A stretch of 47,149 nucleotides of DNA from Acidimicrobiia bacterium (GTDB lineage Bacteria > Actinomycetota > Acidimicrobiia > IMCC26256 > PALSA-555): contig DASZJD010000026.1 in assembly GCA_035948415.1 (NCBI GenBank), forward strand, positions 1-47,149, written 5' to 3'. This document shows positions 7,521 to 16,249 of the stretch, piece after piece (position 1 is the first letter of the stretch; each line of letters opens with the position of its first letter). The notes beneath the pieces are model-generated. The model was not told where the DNA came from and did not search any database. It saw nothing but the letters and a program-made list of their open reading frames with translations. Both the position numbers and the translations under genes were made by a program.

Positions 7521-9224
7521 ATGGTGACCCAGCCCTCGGCCGGTGACCCCTCGACCCTGAACAAGGAATTTGCGGCCGAGTTACCCGATCCGGCCGCACC
7601 CACGCTGGATGCTGCAGCTCTCGCCGAGCTGGCACCCGTCGGGGACGAGCGTGTCGTCGAGGTGGGCGACGTTCTGTTCCGCGCTGGGGACGAGCCCAGC
7701 AACTTCTTTGTGGTGCTCGAAGGCGCTGTCGACATCATCCGTCCGGATCTCGAGGGCGACACGCTGCTCACCACCCATGTGGCGGGCCGATTTCTCGGCG
7801 AGCTGAGCATGGTGACGGGCCAACGCCTGTATCTGACAGCCCGCGTCAGCCAGCGCGGCCGGGTGCTGGCTGTACCTCTCGACGCGTTCCGACGAGTCAT
7901 GAGCACCCGGCCGGATCTCGCCGACACGATCTTTTCGGCGTTCGTTGCCCGACGGGAGGTTTTGCGCACGGGCGAAGGCGCGCGTGCGGTGCGGATCATC
8001 GGGTCCCGCTACTCGCGCGAGGCCACGGCATTGCGCGCGTTTGCAGCCAGGAGTCGTCTCCCTCACACGTGGATCGACATCGAGGGTGCGGACGACGTCG
8101 AGGTCCTGCTCGCGGACATGGGGTTCCGTCGGCAGGACACGCCAGTGGTCATCACGTCGACGGGGGTGCTGCGTCACCCGTCACCCGGCGAGTTCGCCCA
8201 GCATCTCGGATTGACGTTCCAGCCCGAGCCGGGCTACCTGTTCGACCTCGTCGTCGTCGGAAGCGGTCCGGCCGGCCTGGCGGCCGCGGTCTACGGAGCC
8301 TCCGAGGGGCTCAAGACCGTGTCGCTCGACGCCGATTCCGTAGGCGGGCAGGCTGGCTCCAGCTCGCGCATCGAGAACTATGTCGGGTTCCCGAACGGAA
8401 TCTCTGGCGAAGACCTCGCGGCCCGGGCCGCGGTGCAGGCACAGCGGCTCGGTGCCCGCTTGAACGCCCCGTGCGAGGTCGCCGGTCTGCGAGTGGAGGA
8501 AGGGTTCCTGGTCGTAGCGCTCGTCGACGGCAGCGAGATCCCGACTCGCACCGTGATCATCGCGGCCGGCGCCCGTTACCAGCGCCTCGCGGTCGACGAT
8601 CTGGAGCGTTTCGAAGGTGCTGGGGTGTACTACGCGGCCACCGATCTCGAGGCTCGAATTTGCAACGGCCGGCCCGTCATCGTGGTTGGGGGCGGAAACT
8701 CCGCCGGGCAGGCCGCGATCTACCTCGCCCAACAAGGGAGCCACGTATCAATCGTCATACGCGGCAAGGACCTCACGCACAGCATGTCGCACTACCTCAT
8801 CGAGCGGGTCGAGGCCGACCCGCGCATCGAGCTCGTCATCGACACACAGGTCCGTGCACTCGTTGGCGACACGCATCTTGGCCACGTCACCCTCGAGTAC
8901 ACGCCCACAGGCGAGCGTCGCGCCGTCGCTTGCTCGGGACTCTTCTGCTTCATCGGTGCCGACCCCGCAACCGCGTGGCTGGCCGGTGCGTTGGAGCTTG
9001 ACTCGAAGGGCTTCGTTCTCACCGATCGCTCCTTGCCGGATACGAGCACGGATGGCCCGAGGTTCGCGACGCGTGACCCGTTCCCGTTCGAGACGTCCGT
9101 GCCGGGCGTCTTCGCCGTTGGTGATGTGCGAAGCGGCTCACTGAAGCGGGTCGCCGCTGCCGTCGGGGAAGGGGCGGGCGCCGTGCGCTCCGTGATCGAG
9201 CACGTCGCCACGATCACCAATTGA
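7521..9224 (+). CDS. Cyclic-nucleotide-domain / thioredoxin-reductase-like flavoprotein fusion lacking redox CxxC
   Basis: A 567-aa protein in three parts. Residues about 35-150 are a Crp-like cyclic-nucleotide-binding fold (FRAGDEPSNFFVVLEG, GELSMVTG). Residues about 156-232 resemble a glutaredoxin/thioredoxin fold with the TPVV cis-proline turn, but the CxxC position reads SRYS. Residues about 241-560 are a thioredoxin-reductase-like flavoprotein: FAD loop VGSGPAGLAAA, GGQAGSSSRIENYVGFP, NAD(P) loop GGGNSAGQAA (390-399), and C-terminal FAVGDVRSGSLKRVA. The segment that normally carries the redox-active CxxC before the NAD(P) loop reads VYYAATDLEARI and has no cysteine pair. Fusions of this kind occur in other bacteria; with both thiol centres missing, it is more likely a regulated NAD(P)H oxidase or reductase than a thioredoxin reductase. 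Confidence 0.82.
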   Translation: MVTQPSAGDPSTLNKEFAAELPDPAAPTLDAAALAELAPVGDERVVEVGDVLFRAGDEPSNFFVVLEGAVDIIRPDLEGDTLLTTHVAGRFLGELSMVTGQRLYLTARVSQRGRVLAVPLDAFRRVMSTRPDLADTIFSAFVARREVLRTGEGARAVRIIGSRYSREATALRAFAARSRLPHTWIDIEGADDVEVLLADMGFRRQDTPVVITSTGVLRHPSPGEFAQHLGLTFQPEPGYLFDLVVVGSGPAGLAAAVYGASEGLKTVSLDADSVGGQAGSSSRIENYVGFPNGISGEDLAARAAVQAQRLGARLNAPCEVAGLRVEEGFLVVALVDGSEIPTRTVIIAAGARYQRLAVDDLERFEGAGVYYAATDLEARICNGRPVIVVGGGNSAGQAAIYLAQQGSHVSIVIRGKDLTHSMSHYLIERVEADPRIELVIDTQVRALVGDTHLGHVTLEYTPTGERRAVACSGLFCFIGADPATAWLAGALELDSKGFVLTDRSLPDTSTDGPRFATRDPFPFETSVPGVFAVGDVRSGSLKRVAAAVGEGAGAVRSVIEHVATITN

Positions 9225-9537
9225 GACCCGTTGCCTGAGCTCCGGGGCGCCCCGGCCCGAACGGTTCAGAGAAGTCGCTCCCCATCGGGTCGCTCGAAAA
9301 ATAAGGACGGGCTGTTCAACGCCCAAGCTCAACCGCCACCGGGCCATGAGGGGCCTGCCTCTTCGCCCGACGCCTGACAGGTCCGCCGGAAGCCGGGTCG
9401 CCAGCTGTTGCTCGCCGCGAGCCTTTACCTGCCCTTCAACCGTCGGCTTTGCCGCGGGGATGCCTCCGTCCGCATGGCACCCGTGAAGGGGCGAGGTTCG
9501 CTCTCAGCCTTCTGCCAGGTCTGGTCGAGGGTCTCGA
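9225..9537. other. Intergenic region between convergent genes
   Basis: 313 bases between the flavoprotein fusion and the oppositely oriented GGDEF-EAL gene, with no coding frame I would support. Two small symmetric elements are visible: the perfect palindrome CCGGGGCGCCCCGG (9242-9255), 18 bases after the flavoprotein stop, and a 5-bp hairpin GCTCG-CCG-CGAGC (9410-9422) followed by CTTT. Either could help terminate the plus-strand transcript. Neither is a strong terminator. Confidence 0.45.
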
Positions 9538-11850
9538 TCATCCATCGTGGCGACGAGCGGCGGGAGCACGCCGGGTCCGGTGCTGGTCCTGTGAGAAGTT
9601 GCGACGCGCGGTGTCGGTTGGCCAGTGCCGAAGGTCGTGACGCGGCTGGTCGCCGAGCATGCCGGCGGGTTCTGGGATGCCGAAGAGGTAACCCTGTGCG
9701 TACTCGCAGCCCAGGGTCTGGAGCTCCTGAAGCTGGGCTCGGGTTTGGACTCCTTCGGCAATGGCGGCGATGCCCAGCGAGTGGGCGAGACCGACGATGG
9801 CACCGACGATGCTGGTGTCTTCGGCCTGGTCGCCGAGTCCGTCGACGAAGGTGTGGTCGACTTTGAGCGCCTCGACCGGGAAGCGTTTGAGATAGGCGAG
9901 CGACGAGTAGCCGGTGCCGAAGTCGTCGATGGCGAGGTGCACACCGAGGCGACGGAGGCGTTCGAGAACGAGGATGGCCTGATCGGCGTCGTGCATGAGG
10001 GCGCTCTCGGTGAGCTCGAGCCACACGCTGTTGGGGTCGATGCTGGTGCGCTGGAGAATGTCGGCCACTTCGGCGGTGAGTGACGGCTCGATGAGCTGGC
10101 GGGGAGCCAGATTGATGCTGACCGAGAGTCGGTGCCTTCCTGGTTGGTGTCCGTGCCAGCGGGCCGCTTGGCGGCAGGCATGTTCGAACACCAGGGCGCC
10201 GATCGGGACGATGAGTCCGTTGTCTTCGGCTCGGGGGATGAAATCGTCGGGCTGGATGAGCCCGAGAGTCGGGTGTCGCCAGCGGACCAGCGCTTCGAAG
10301 CCGATGACTCGCCGTTCGACCAGGTCAACGATCGGCTGATAGTGGAGCTCGAACTCCTGGCGGTCCACGGCACGGTGGAGGTCGGCATCCATCTGGAGCG
10401 CCTCGACGGCTCGCCGGTGCCCGACGTCGTCGAAGAGCTCGATGCGGGCTCGTCCATTGTCCTTGGCTCGGTACATCGCGGTGTCGGCGTCTCGTACGAG
10501 CTCGTCGGGTGCTTCGTCGGGCCGCTTGGCAATGGCGACGCCGAGACTGGCCGTGACGAAGATCTCGCGGTGCGCCACCAGCACCGGTGCCCGCACCGCG
10601 TCCTGGAGCCGCTCGGCGATCTCGAGCGCGGCATCGGCGTCCGGGATGTCCGGGCACAAGATGACGAACTCGTCGCCGCCGAAGCGGGCCACGGTGTCGC
10701 CGGGCCGCATCGCGGCTCGCAGCCGCTGCGCCAGCACGCTGATCAGCTGATCGCCGGCCGGATGACCGAGGCTGTCATTGACCAGTTTGAAGCGATCGAG
10801 ATCCAAGAAGATCACGCCGACGCTGGCGCCGGGCTGCTGACGACTCAGAGCAAGTCTCAGGCTGTCTAAGAACGCGACCCGATTCGGGAGGCCGGTGAGC
10901 CCGTCGTGGGTGGCGGCGTTGCTGAGCTGTTCGGCGATCGCCTTGCGTTCGCTGATGTCGCGCAGATTGGCGACGATTCCCTCAACCCCAGGTCGGTTGG
11001 TCATGTCGGTCACGCTGGCGTCGAACCATCGCCAACTCCCGTCCCGATGATGGAGCCGCAGCTCGATTCGGGCCGCGACGCCATCGGCGTGTTGGACGGC
11101 CAGAAAGGACTCCGCCGCCGCCTCCACGTCATCGGGGTGGGCAAGGTCCAACGCCAACGATCCGATCGCCTCGCCGGGTGAGTATCCGAGCAGTACTTCA
11201 AAGGCTGGGCTCGCGTACCGGACCCGTCCGTCCTCGACCACGAGGATGATGTCCGCGGCGTGCTGCACCAACCCTCGGAACCGCTCCTCTCGGCGCTCCA
11301 ACGCCTCCTCGGCGCGCTCCTTGTCCGCGGTCGCCCATCCCAACAACAGGATGGTCAGGACGACGCCGAGCCCGGCGAACAGCGCCAGCCCGTGCACCAG
11401 GGGCGTCGAGATCAACGAGGGCGCCAACCCGGCGACGATCGCCAGCTCCCCCAACACCAGGTCGATCACACTCCACACCACTGCCGGAGCCACCGCCCGC
11501 GAGCCCGACGCCCGCACGTTGTTGGCCGCCCCGAATACGAGCCCGATCGACAAGGTCGGTCCCCACCCGACCGCATACATGACGGCCGAGATCACACTCA
11601 GCTCGACGCCCACCCGGACGAAGAGCCGCCACCCGACCTGCGCGTCACCCCAGAGCGCGTACACGAGCCCCGAGACCAGCTGGGCGCCCACCAACAGGCC
11701 CAGCAACGCCCACAGCGACACCGGCGCGACGATCCCGAGCCGGCTGCCCAGCCAGAACGCCGGCGCCACCACCACCACACCCAGCAGACTCGGCCCACCC
11801 ATGCGAGTCCGCAGGCGACCGGCAAAGGTGTCAGCCCTGGGTCGGCTCAT
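9538..11850 (-). CDS. Membrane PAS-GGDEF-EAL protein (c-di-GMP synthase/phosphodiesterase)
   Basis: A 770-aa protein. Residues about 22-172 hold five or six hydrophobic segments, followed by a short coiled linker. A PAS domain (about 190-305) carries the usual ISERKAIAEQL exit helix. The GGDEF domain has intact GGDEF (391-395), THDGLTGLPNR, and an RPGD inhibitory I-site (382-385) at the correct distance. The EAL domain has EAL (519-521) in GFEALVRWRHP and intact DDFGTGYSS (642-650). Both catalytic domains therefore look competent, and the I-site predicts product inhibition. The membrane region is not a MASE or MHYT type I recognise, but it is related to that of the protein at 32689-34977. The final 50 or so residues are basic and disordered. 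Confidence 0.9.
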   Translation of the reverse strand: MSRPRADTFAGRLRTRMGGPSLLGVVVVAPAFWLGSRLGIVAPVSLWALLGLLVGAQLVSGLVYALWGDAQVGWRLFVRVGVELSVISAVMYAVGWGPTLSIGLVFGAANNVRASGSRAVAPAVVWSVIDLVLGELAIVAGLAPSLISTPLVHGLALFAGLGVVLTILLLGWATADKERAEEALERREERFRGLVQHAADIILVVEDGRVRYASPAFEVLLGYSPGEAIGSLALDLAHPDDVEAAAESFLAVQHADGVAARIELRLHHRDGSWRWFDASVTDMTNRPGVEGIVANLRDISERKAIAEQLSNAATHDGLTGLPNRVAFLDSLRLALSRQQPGASVGVIFLDLDRFKLVNDSLGHPAGDQLISVLAQRLRAAMRPGDTVARFGGDEFVILCPDIPDADAALEIAERLQDAVRAPVLVAHREIFVTASLGVAIAKRPDEAPDELVRDADTAMYRAKDNGRARIELFDDVGHRRAVEALQMDADLHRAVDRQEFELHYQPIVDLVERRVIGFEALVRWRHPTLGLIQPDDFIPRAEDNGLIVPIGALVFEHACRQAARWHGHQPGRHRLSVSINLAPRQLIEPSLTAEVADILQRTSIDPNSVWLELTESALMHDADQAILVLERLRRLGVHLAIDDFGTGYSSLAYLKRFPVEALKVDHTFVDGLGDQAEDTSIVGAIVGLAHSLGIAAIAEGVQTRAQLQELQTLGCEYAQGYLFGIPEPAGMLGDQPRHDLRHWPTDTARRNFSQDQHRTRRAPAARRHDG

Positions 11851-11897
11851 CCATCAGGGATCGGCTCACCCTCCGGCCTCCTTGACGACTCAGGGCG

Positions 11898-11929
11898 CCC
11901 GGGAGGCGCGGCCCCACGAGGCTCCCGGG
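11898..11929. repeat. Hairpin in divergent intergenic region
   Basis: CCCGGGAG (11898-11905) and CTCCCGGG (11922-11929) form an 8-bp GC stem with a 16-base loop. It lies 48 bases upstream of the GGDEF-EAL start, in the 272-base gap before the divergent kinase gene, so it would be in that gene's leader or promoter. Function unknown. Confidence 0.4.
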
Positions 11930-12122
11930 TCTGACATCGGTCCGCCGCGCTGCCGCCGCCTTCTCCGGCGACCGGACCGGGCTGACCAGCTCGTCACGTC
12001 TGAGCCTCCGGGCCGCGTCACCCTGGCCGACGGGCCAAATGGACGCTGATACTGGCGAGCGTGGCACCCCTCGGGGTCTCCGATCAGATCGGACGCCTGA
12101 CCGCCGGCCGGGTCGTCCGGTA

Positions 12123-12692
12123 ATGGCTCGGGCGTCGATCGTGGTCATCACCGGGCCGCCCGGAGCGGGCAAGACCACCGTCTCGGGTCTGGTGGCCGAG
12201 ACCATCGATCCGAGCGTCCACGTCGAAGGCGACGCGTTCTGGCACTTCATCCGCCGCGGCTACATCGAGCCGTGGCGCGTCGAGTCGCGAGGACAGAACC
12301 GGGTGGTGGTCCGAGCGCTCGCCCGCGCCGCCGACACGTACGCCGCGGGCGGCTACACCGTGATCCTCGACTGCATTCTCGGCCCGTGGTTCCTCGAGGA
12401 GTTCCTCGCCGACTTGTCGAGTCCGGCCCCTCAGGTCGACTACCTCGTGCTGCGGCCAAGCCTCGACGTCGCGCTGCAGCGAGCCACCAGCCATACCGAG
12501 GATCGCCGCTCCCAACACGGCCGACCGCTCGGAAGTGAGCCGGCACGACGGATGTACGAGCAGTTCGCTGACCTCGGCATCTACGAGCGGCACGTCGTCG
12601 ACTGCACCGCCCAGACACCCCACGAGACCGCACACGTGATCGAGCGGTTGCTCGAGGCCGGCAGCGTTCGCCTCACTGCCGGACGGACATGA
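12123..12692 (+). CDS. P-loop kinase, AAA/zeta-like or shikimate-kinase-like
   Basis: A 189-aa protein with Walker A GPPGAGKT at 11-18 just after the first strand IVVIT. A lid-type region follows, with DRRSQHGRPLG-like Arg residues. ILDCILGPWF is the second acidic strand that usually holds the phosphoacceptor substrate. Size and layout fit small-molecule kinases of the zeta/chloramphenicol-phosphotransferase/gluconokinase group. No antitoxin gene lies next to it, so a toxin role is not supported. ATG 12123 is chosen because the 28 residues before it (open from 12039) are Arg/Pro-rich. The VOC gene follows after 40 bases. Confidence 0.7.
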   Translation: MARASIVVITGPPGAGKTTVSGLVAETIDPSVHVEGDAFWHFIRRGYIEPWRVESRGQNRVVVRALARAADTYAAGGYTVILDCILGPWFLEEFLADLSSPAPQVDYLVLRPSLDVALQRATSHTEDRRSQHGRPLGSEPARRMYEQFADLGIYERHVVDCTAQTPHETAHVIERLLEAGSVRLTAGRT

Positions 12693-12732
12693 GCTCGCCG
12701 GCGGGGTCGCGGTCGCGTGCTCAAATGGCGTC

Positions 12733-13095
12733 ATGCCCACAGCCCTGCACGGACTCCGAACCGTCATCTACCCCGCACCCGATCTCGAAGCAGTCAGAGC
12801 CTGGTGGGTCCGGTTCCTCGGCTTCGAGCCTTACTTCAACAGGCCCTTCTACGTCGGGTTCAGCGTCGCGGGCTATGAGCTGGGATTGCTACCGACCGCC
12901 GCGCCGGAGGATGGCGCGCTGACGTACTTGGGCGTCGACGATGTGCCCGCGGCGGTCGAGGCGGCGGTCGCCGGTGGGGCGTCCGTTCATGTACCGGCCG
13001 CGCAAGTCGGAGGCGACATCGTGACCGCCACGGTTCGGACCCCCCAGGGAGCGATCGTCGGCTTCATCTTCAATCCTCACTTCGGCGCCCACTGA
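12733..13095 (+). CDS. VOC (glyoxalase/bleomycin-resistance-fold) family protein
   Basis: A 120-aa single-domain protein. TVIYPAPDLEAVRAWWVRFLGFEP (opening strand and helix), YELGLLP, and a C-terminal strand ending TPQGAIVGFIFNP match the vicinal-oxygen-chelate fold. Metal ligands are not obvious: the usual His/Glu positions are only partly present. It could be a ligand-binding rather than catalytic member. It follows the P-loop kinase by 40 bases on the same strand. Confidence 0.75.
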   Translation: MPTALHGLRTVIYPAPDLEAVRAWWVRFLGFEPYFNRPFYVGFSVAGYELGLLPTAAPEDGALTYLGVDDVPAAVEAAVAGGASVHVPAAQVGGDIVTATVRTPQGAIVGFIFNPHFGAH

Positions 13096-13096
13096 C

Positions 13097-13112
13097 CGTG
13101 ACGGGCGTCACG
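13097..13112. promoter_or_regulatory. Inverted repeat CGTGAC-N4-GTCACG
   Basis: A perfect 6-bp inverted repeat with a 4-base spacer, two bases after the VOC stop codon and about 230 bases before the amine oxidase start. It is either a short terminator hairpin or an operator-like site for a dimeric repressor. No regulator gene adjoins it. Confidence 0.35.
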
Positions 13113-13340
13113 AGGGCAGGGCCAAGCGCCGAGAACGAACCGCGCCCCCGGTACGGACCAGCCATGACCTCCCGCGTCCCGACGCCCCGGTCGACCTCGA
13201 GACGCGGCATGCTCTTGTCCCACCGACACGTGGTCTGACGCGTCCGCCGCTCTCGCCAGCCGGGGAGCAGTCGAGGCAAGCACGGTCGCGTTCGCCCCGC
13301 ACGGTGCGGCGGCACCATGCAGTGAAAGGACCCATGAACG

Positions 13341-15251
13341 ATGAGCTCCGCGAGTGCGCACCCGCTCGACATGGTGACCGTCGAGGAGATCCGGCGGGCC
13401 GCAGCGATCATCCGCGGTGACGCGCGCTTTGACGAAGCGTCGGTGTTCGCGCACATTCGTCTCCACGAGCCGCCAAAGGATCTTCTCGCGGCCGAGACGC
13501 CTGACGCGACCGTGGACCGCGCCCTCGAGGCGCTGCTGGTACCCCGCGCTCGCCTCGAGGTGATCGAAGTCGTCGTGTCGGTGACGACGGGGGACGTGCG
13601 CTCGTGGGTGGTGCGCCAGGATGTCCGCCCCGCATTGCTGTTCGGTGAGTCGTTCGAGGCGATCGTCGCCCTCCGGGAAGACCCCGAGTGGCAGGCAGCG
13701 CTTCGGCGCCGCGGAATCGAGGACTTCGACCAGGTCCAGATCGACCCCTGGCCGGCGGGCTCCTTCGGCAACGAGCACGAAGCGGGGCGTCGTATCAGCC
13801 GCTGCATCGCGTACCTGCGCGACTCCGCGACCGACAACGGCTACGCGCGCCCGATCGAGGGTCTGATCGGGTTCTTCGACCAAGGCGGTGGCAAGGTCCT
13901 CGAAGTCCTCGACCTCGGGACCGTCCCCTTGCCGCCCGAGCGGGGCTCGTACCTCCCCGAGGACGTCGGCCCGATGCGCGGCGACCTCAAGCCCCTCGAG
14001 ATCGTCCAGCCCGACGGCCCGAGCTTCGCGGTCGACGGGAACCTCGTGGCGTGGCAGAAGTGGTCGTTTCGAGTCGGGTTCGACCCCTACGAGGGCCTGA
14101 CGCTGCACGACGTCTCGTATCGCGACGGCGAGCGTGCGCGCCAGGTGATGCACCGAGCGTCGATCGCCGAGATGGTCGTTCCCTACGGCGACCCGAACCC
14201 GATGCACGGATGGAAGAACGCGTTCGACGCGGGCGAGTGGGGACTCGGGCGCATGGCCAACTCACTGGCCCTGGGCTGTGACTGCCTGGGGGTCATCCAC
14301 TACTTCGACGGTGTGCTCGCAACCGAGCAGGGCGAGCCCTACACGATCGAGCACGCGATCTGCATGCACGAAGAGGACTACGGGATCCTCTGGAAGCACC
14401 ACGACCTCCACGGCGACACCACCGAGGTGCGACGGTCTCGTCGCCTCGTCGTGAGCTTCATCGCCACCGTCGGCAACTACGAGTACGGGTTCTACTGGTA
14501 CTTCTATCTCGACGGGAGCATCCAGCTCGAGGTCAAGCTCACCGGCGTCCTCTCCACCATGGCCGTCCCGCCCGGCGACGACCCGGAGTTCGCCACCATC
14601 GTCGCCCCGGGCCTCGCGGCAGTCAACCATCAGCACCTGTTCTGCGCCCGCCTCGACCTCGACGTCGACGGAGCCCTCAACAGCGTCGAGGAGACCGAGG
14701 CCGGGCCCCTTCCACCCGGGCCCGACAACCCGTGGGCCAACGCCTTCCGGCAGAGCCGGACGCGCCTCGAGACTGAGCTCGCGGCGCGACGCGACGTCAA
14801 CCCGGCCACCAGCCGGGCCTGGAGAGTCCTGAACCCGGGACGCACGAACCGGCTCGGACAACCCGTCGCGTACAAGCTCGTTCCCACGATGGCGACCCCG
14901 ACGATGCTCGCCGCCCCCGAATCGAGCGTCGGGAAACGTGCCGGGTTCGCCCGCCACAACCTGTGGGTCACGCCCTACGCGCCCGACGAGCGGCGCGCCG
15001 CCGGCGAGTACCCCAACCAGCACCAAGGTGGCGATGGCCTCCCCCGATGGACCGCAGCCGACCGACCGATCGTCGACACCGACATCGTGCTCTGGTACAC
15101 GTTCGGCGTGACGCACTTCGCCCGCCCTGAGGACTGGCCCGTGATGCCCGTCGAATACACCGGGTTCCTCCTGTCCCCGGTTGGGTTCTTCGACCGCAAC
15201 CCCGCGCTCGACGTCCCACGCGCTCGCGGTACCGGCAGCTGCCACGCCTAA
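13341..15251 (+). CDS. Copper-containing primary amine oxidase
   Basis: A 636-aa quinoprotein that oxidises primary amines to aldehyde, ammonia and peroxide. The cofactor precursor is Tyr380 in TVGNYEYG, fitting the TxxNY(D/E) consensus for topaquinone. The catalytic base is Asp296 in FDAGEWGLG. Copper ligands are His430 and His432 in NHQH and His592 in THFARPEDWPVMP. All catalytic residues are present and the length is normal for bacterial enzymes. There is no signal peptide, so it is cytoplasmic, as in Arthrobacter-type enzymes. An AAAGGA site lies about 12 bases before ATG 13341; an ATG at 13334 is out of frame. No aldehyde dehydrogenase or amine transporter is adjacent. Confidence 0.92.
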   Translation: MSSASAHPLDMVTVEEIRRAAAIIRGDARFDEASVFAHIRLHEPPKDLLAAETPDATVDRALEALLVPRARLEVIEVVVSVTTGDVRSWVVRQDVRPALLFGESFEAIVALREDPEWQAALRRRGIEDFDQVQIDPWPAGSFGNEHEAGRRISRCIAYLRDSATDNGYARPIEGLIGFFDQGGGKVLEVLDLGTVPLPPERGSYLPEDVGPMRGDLKPLEIVQPDGPSFAVDGNLVAWQKWSFRVGFDPYEGLTLHDVSYRDGERARQVMHRASIAEMVVPYGDPNPMHGWKNAFDAGEWGLGRMANSLALGCDCLGVIHYFDGVLATEQGEPYTIEHAICMHEEDYGILWKHHDLHGDTTEVRRSRRLVVSFIATVGNYEYGFYWYFYLDGSIQLEVKLTGVLSTMAVPPGDDPEFATIVAPGLAAVNHQHLFCARLDLDVDGALNSVEETEAGPLPPGPDNPWANAFRQSRTRLETELAARRDVNPATSRAWRVLNPGRTNRLGQPVAYKLVPTMATPTMLAAPESSVGKRAGFARHNLWVTPYAPDERRAAGEYPNQHQGGDGLPRWTAADRPIVDTDIVLWYTFGVTHFARPEDWPVMPVEYTGFLLSPVGFFDRNPALDVPRARGTGSCHA

Positions 15252-15360
15252 TGGGTCGGTGAGGAAGGCCTCGCCCACAGCAGTCATGGTTCACCGGCTG
15301 AAGGTCCCACAGGGCCACTCCAGCGACGGAGAACGACGAGTCAGTCGGTGCACCGCCGAC

Positions 15361-16206
15361 ATGCCGTGCCGCGCGCGATGCAGTCGCGCCGCCGTGACGT
15401 CGACACGCCGCGGCGGCGTCACAGCACGAGCCACCCGGGGCGTCGCCGCACTCGTCCTCGCTGCCGGGCTCCTCACAGCGGGCGGTCCCGCTCGCGCGCA
15501 GGTCCCGCCCGGCGTCGACCCCCGCCTGTTCGTCATCGGCGACTCGGTGATGCTCGGTGCGCACGACGCCATTGCCGCGCGCATGACCGGCTGGTCGCTG
15601 ACTTTCTACGCCGTTGAGGGGCTCTCGACGCTGGCTGCCCCGTCGATCATCGCCGCGAGTCGGCCTGCGATCGGCGAGGTCGCGGTCGCCGCGCTCGGGA
15701 ACAACGACGCCGGGAACCCGGCGACGTTCGCCCAGCGTGTCGACAGCGTCATGCAGGCGTTCGGGCCGATCCGCCGGGTCATCTGGGTCAACCTGCGCTC
15801 GTTCGCCAGCTGGACCCCGGCGCTGGACCAGCAGCTGACGGCGGCGGCGACGCGCTGGCCGAATCTCGTCGTCGCTGACTGGAACACCCGTTCGGCCACC
15901 GACCCCACGCTCGTCTACGGCGACGGGCTGCACCTGACACCAGGTGGCCAGGCCGCGATGGCGGACCTCGTCGCGGGCCAGGTCAGCACCTATGTGCAGC
16001 AACGCCTGGCTGCGACGACGACCACGACGACCACCACCGCGGCGCGTCCCGCCTCGCCCCCGCGGCGTCGTGCGGCGCATCGCCCCACCCACCGGCGGCG
16101 TGAACTGGTCCCATGGATCGGGGGCGCGGTCGGTGTCGTCGTGCTCGGCGGCACGCTCAGCTGGACTCGACGGCGCCGTCGGCGCCGTCGCGGCGGCCCC
16201 GCCTGA
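15361..16206 (+). CDS. Secreted, membrane-tethered SGNH-hydrolase-like protein
   Basis: About 281 aa from ATG 15361. A basic n-region and hydrophobic core end at ARA about residue 46, consistent with a signal peptide. The SGNH fold follows: GDSVMLG with nucleophile Ser62, GNND near 113-116 for the oxyanion hole, and DGLH (Asp188, His191) near the end. This resembles the extracytoplasmic SGNH domain of peptidoglycan/LPS O-acyltransferases. After the domain come a run of eight Thr, an Arg/Pro linker, a transmembrane helix (about 250-268) and an octa-Arg stop-transfer tail. The start is uncertain: ATG 15286 and GTG 15394 are alternatives, and none has a good ribosome site. A cell-envelope esterase or acyltransferase accessory is likely. 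Confidence 0.65.
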   Translation: MPCRARCSRAAVTSTRRGGVTARATRGVAALVLAAGLLTAGGPARAQVPPGVDPRLFVIGDSVMLGAHDAIAARMTGWSLTFYAVEGLSTLAAPSIIAASRPAIGEVAVAALGNNDAGNPATFAQRVDSVMQAFGPIRRVIWVNLRSFASWTPALDQQLTAAATRWPNLVVADWNTRSATDPTLVYGDGLHLTPGGQAAMADLVAGQVSTYVQQRLAATTTTTTTTAARPASPPRRRAAHRPTHRRRELVPWIGGAVGVVVLGGTLSWTRRRRRRRRGGPA

Positions 16207-16249
16207 CCAACCGCGGGGCACACGTGCCAAGGTCAAACCGTTCGCCGTG

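Noticed and set aside
9420-9480. c-di-GMP riboswitch
   Set aside because: Only short pieces such as GCAAAGCC-like runs match. The other conserved aptamer parts are missing, and no gene follows on that strand.
12123-12692. Zeta-type toxin of a toxin-antitoxin pair
   Set aside because: Only the P-loop and general kinase layout match; there is no small antitoxin gene beside it.
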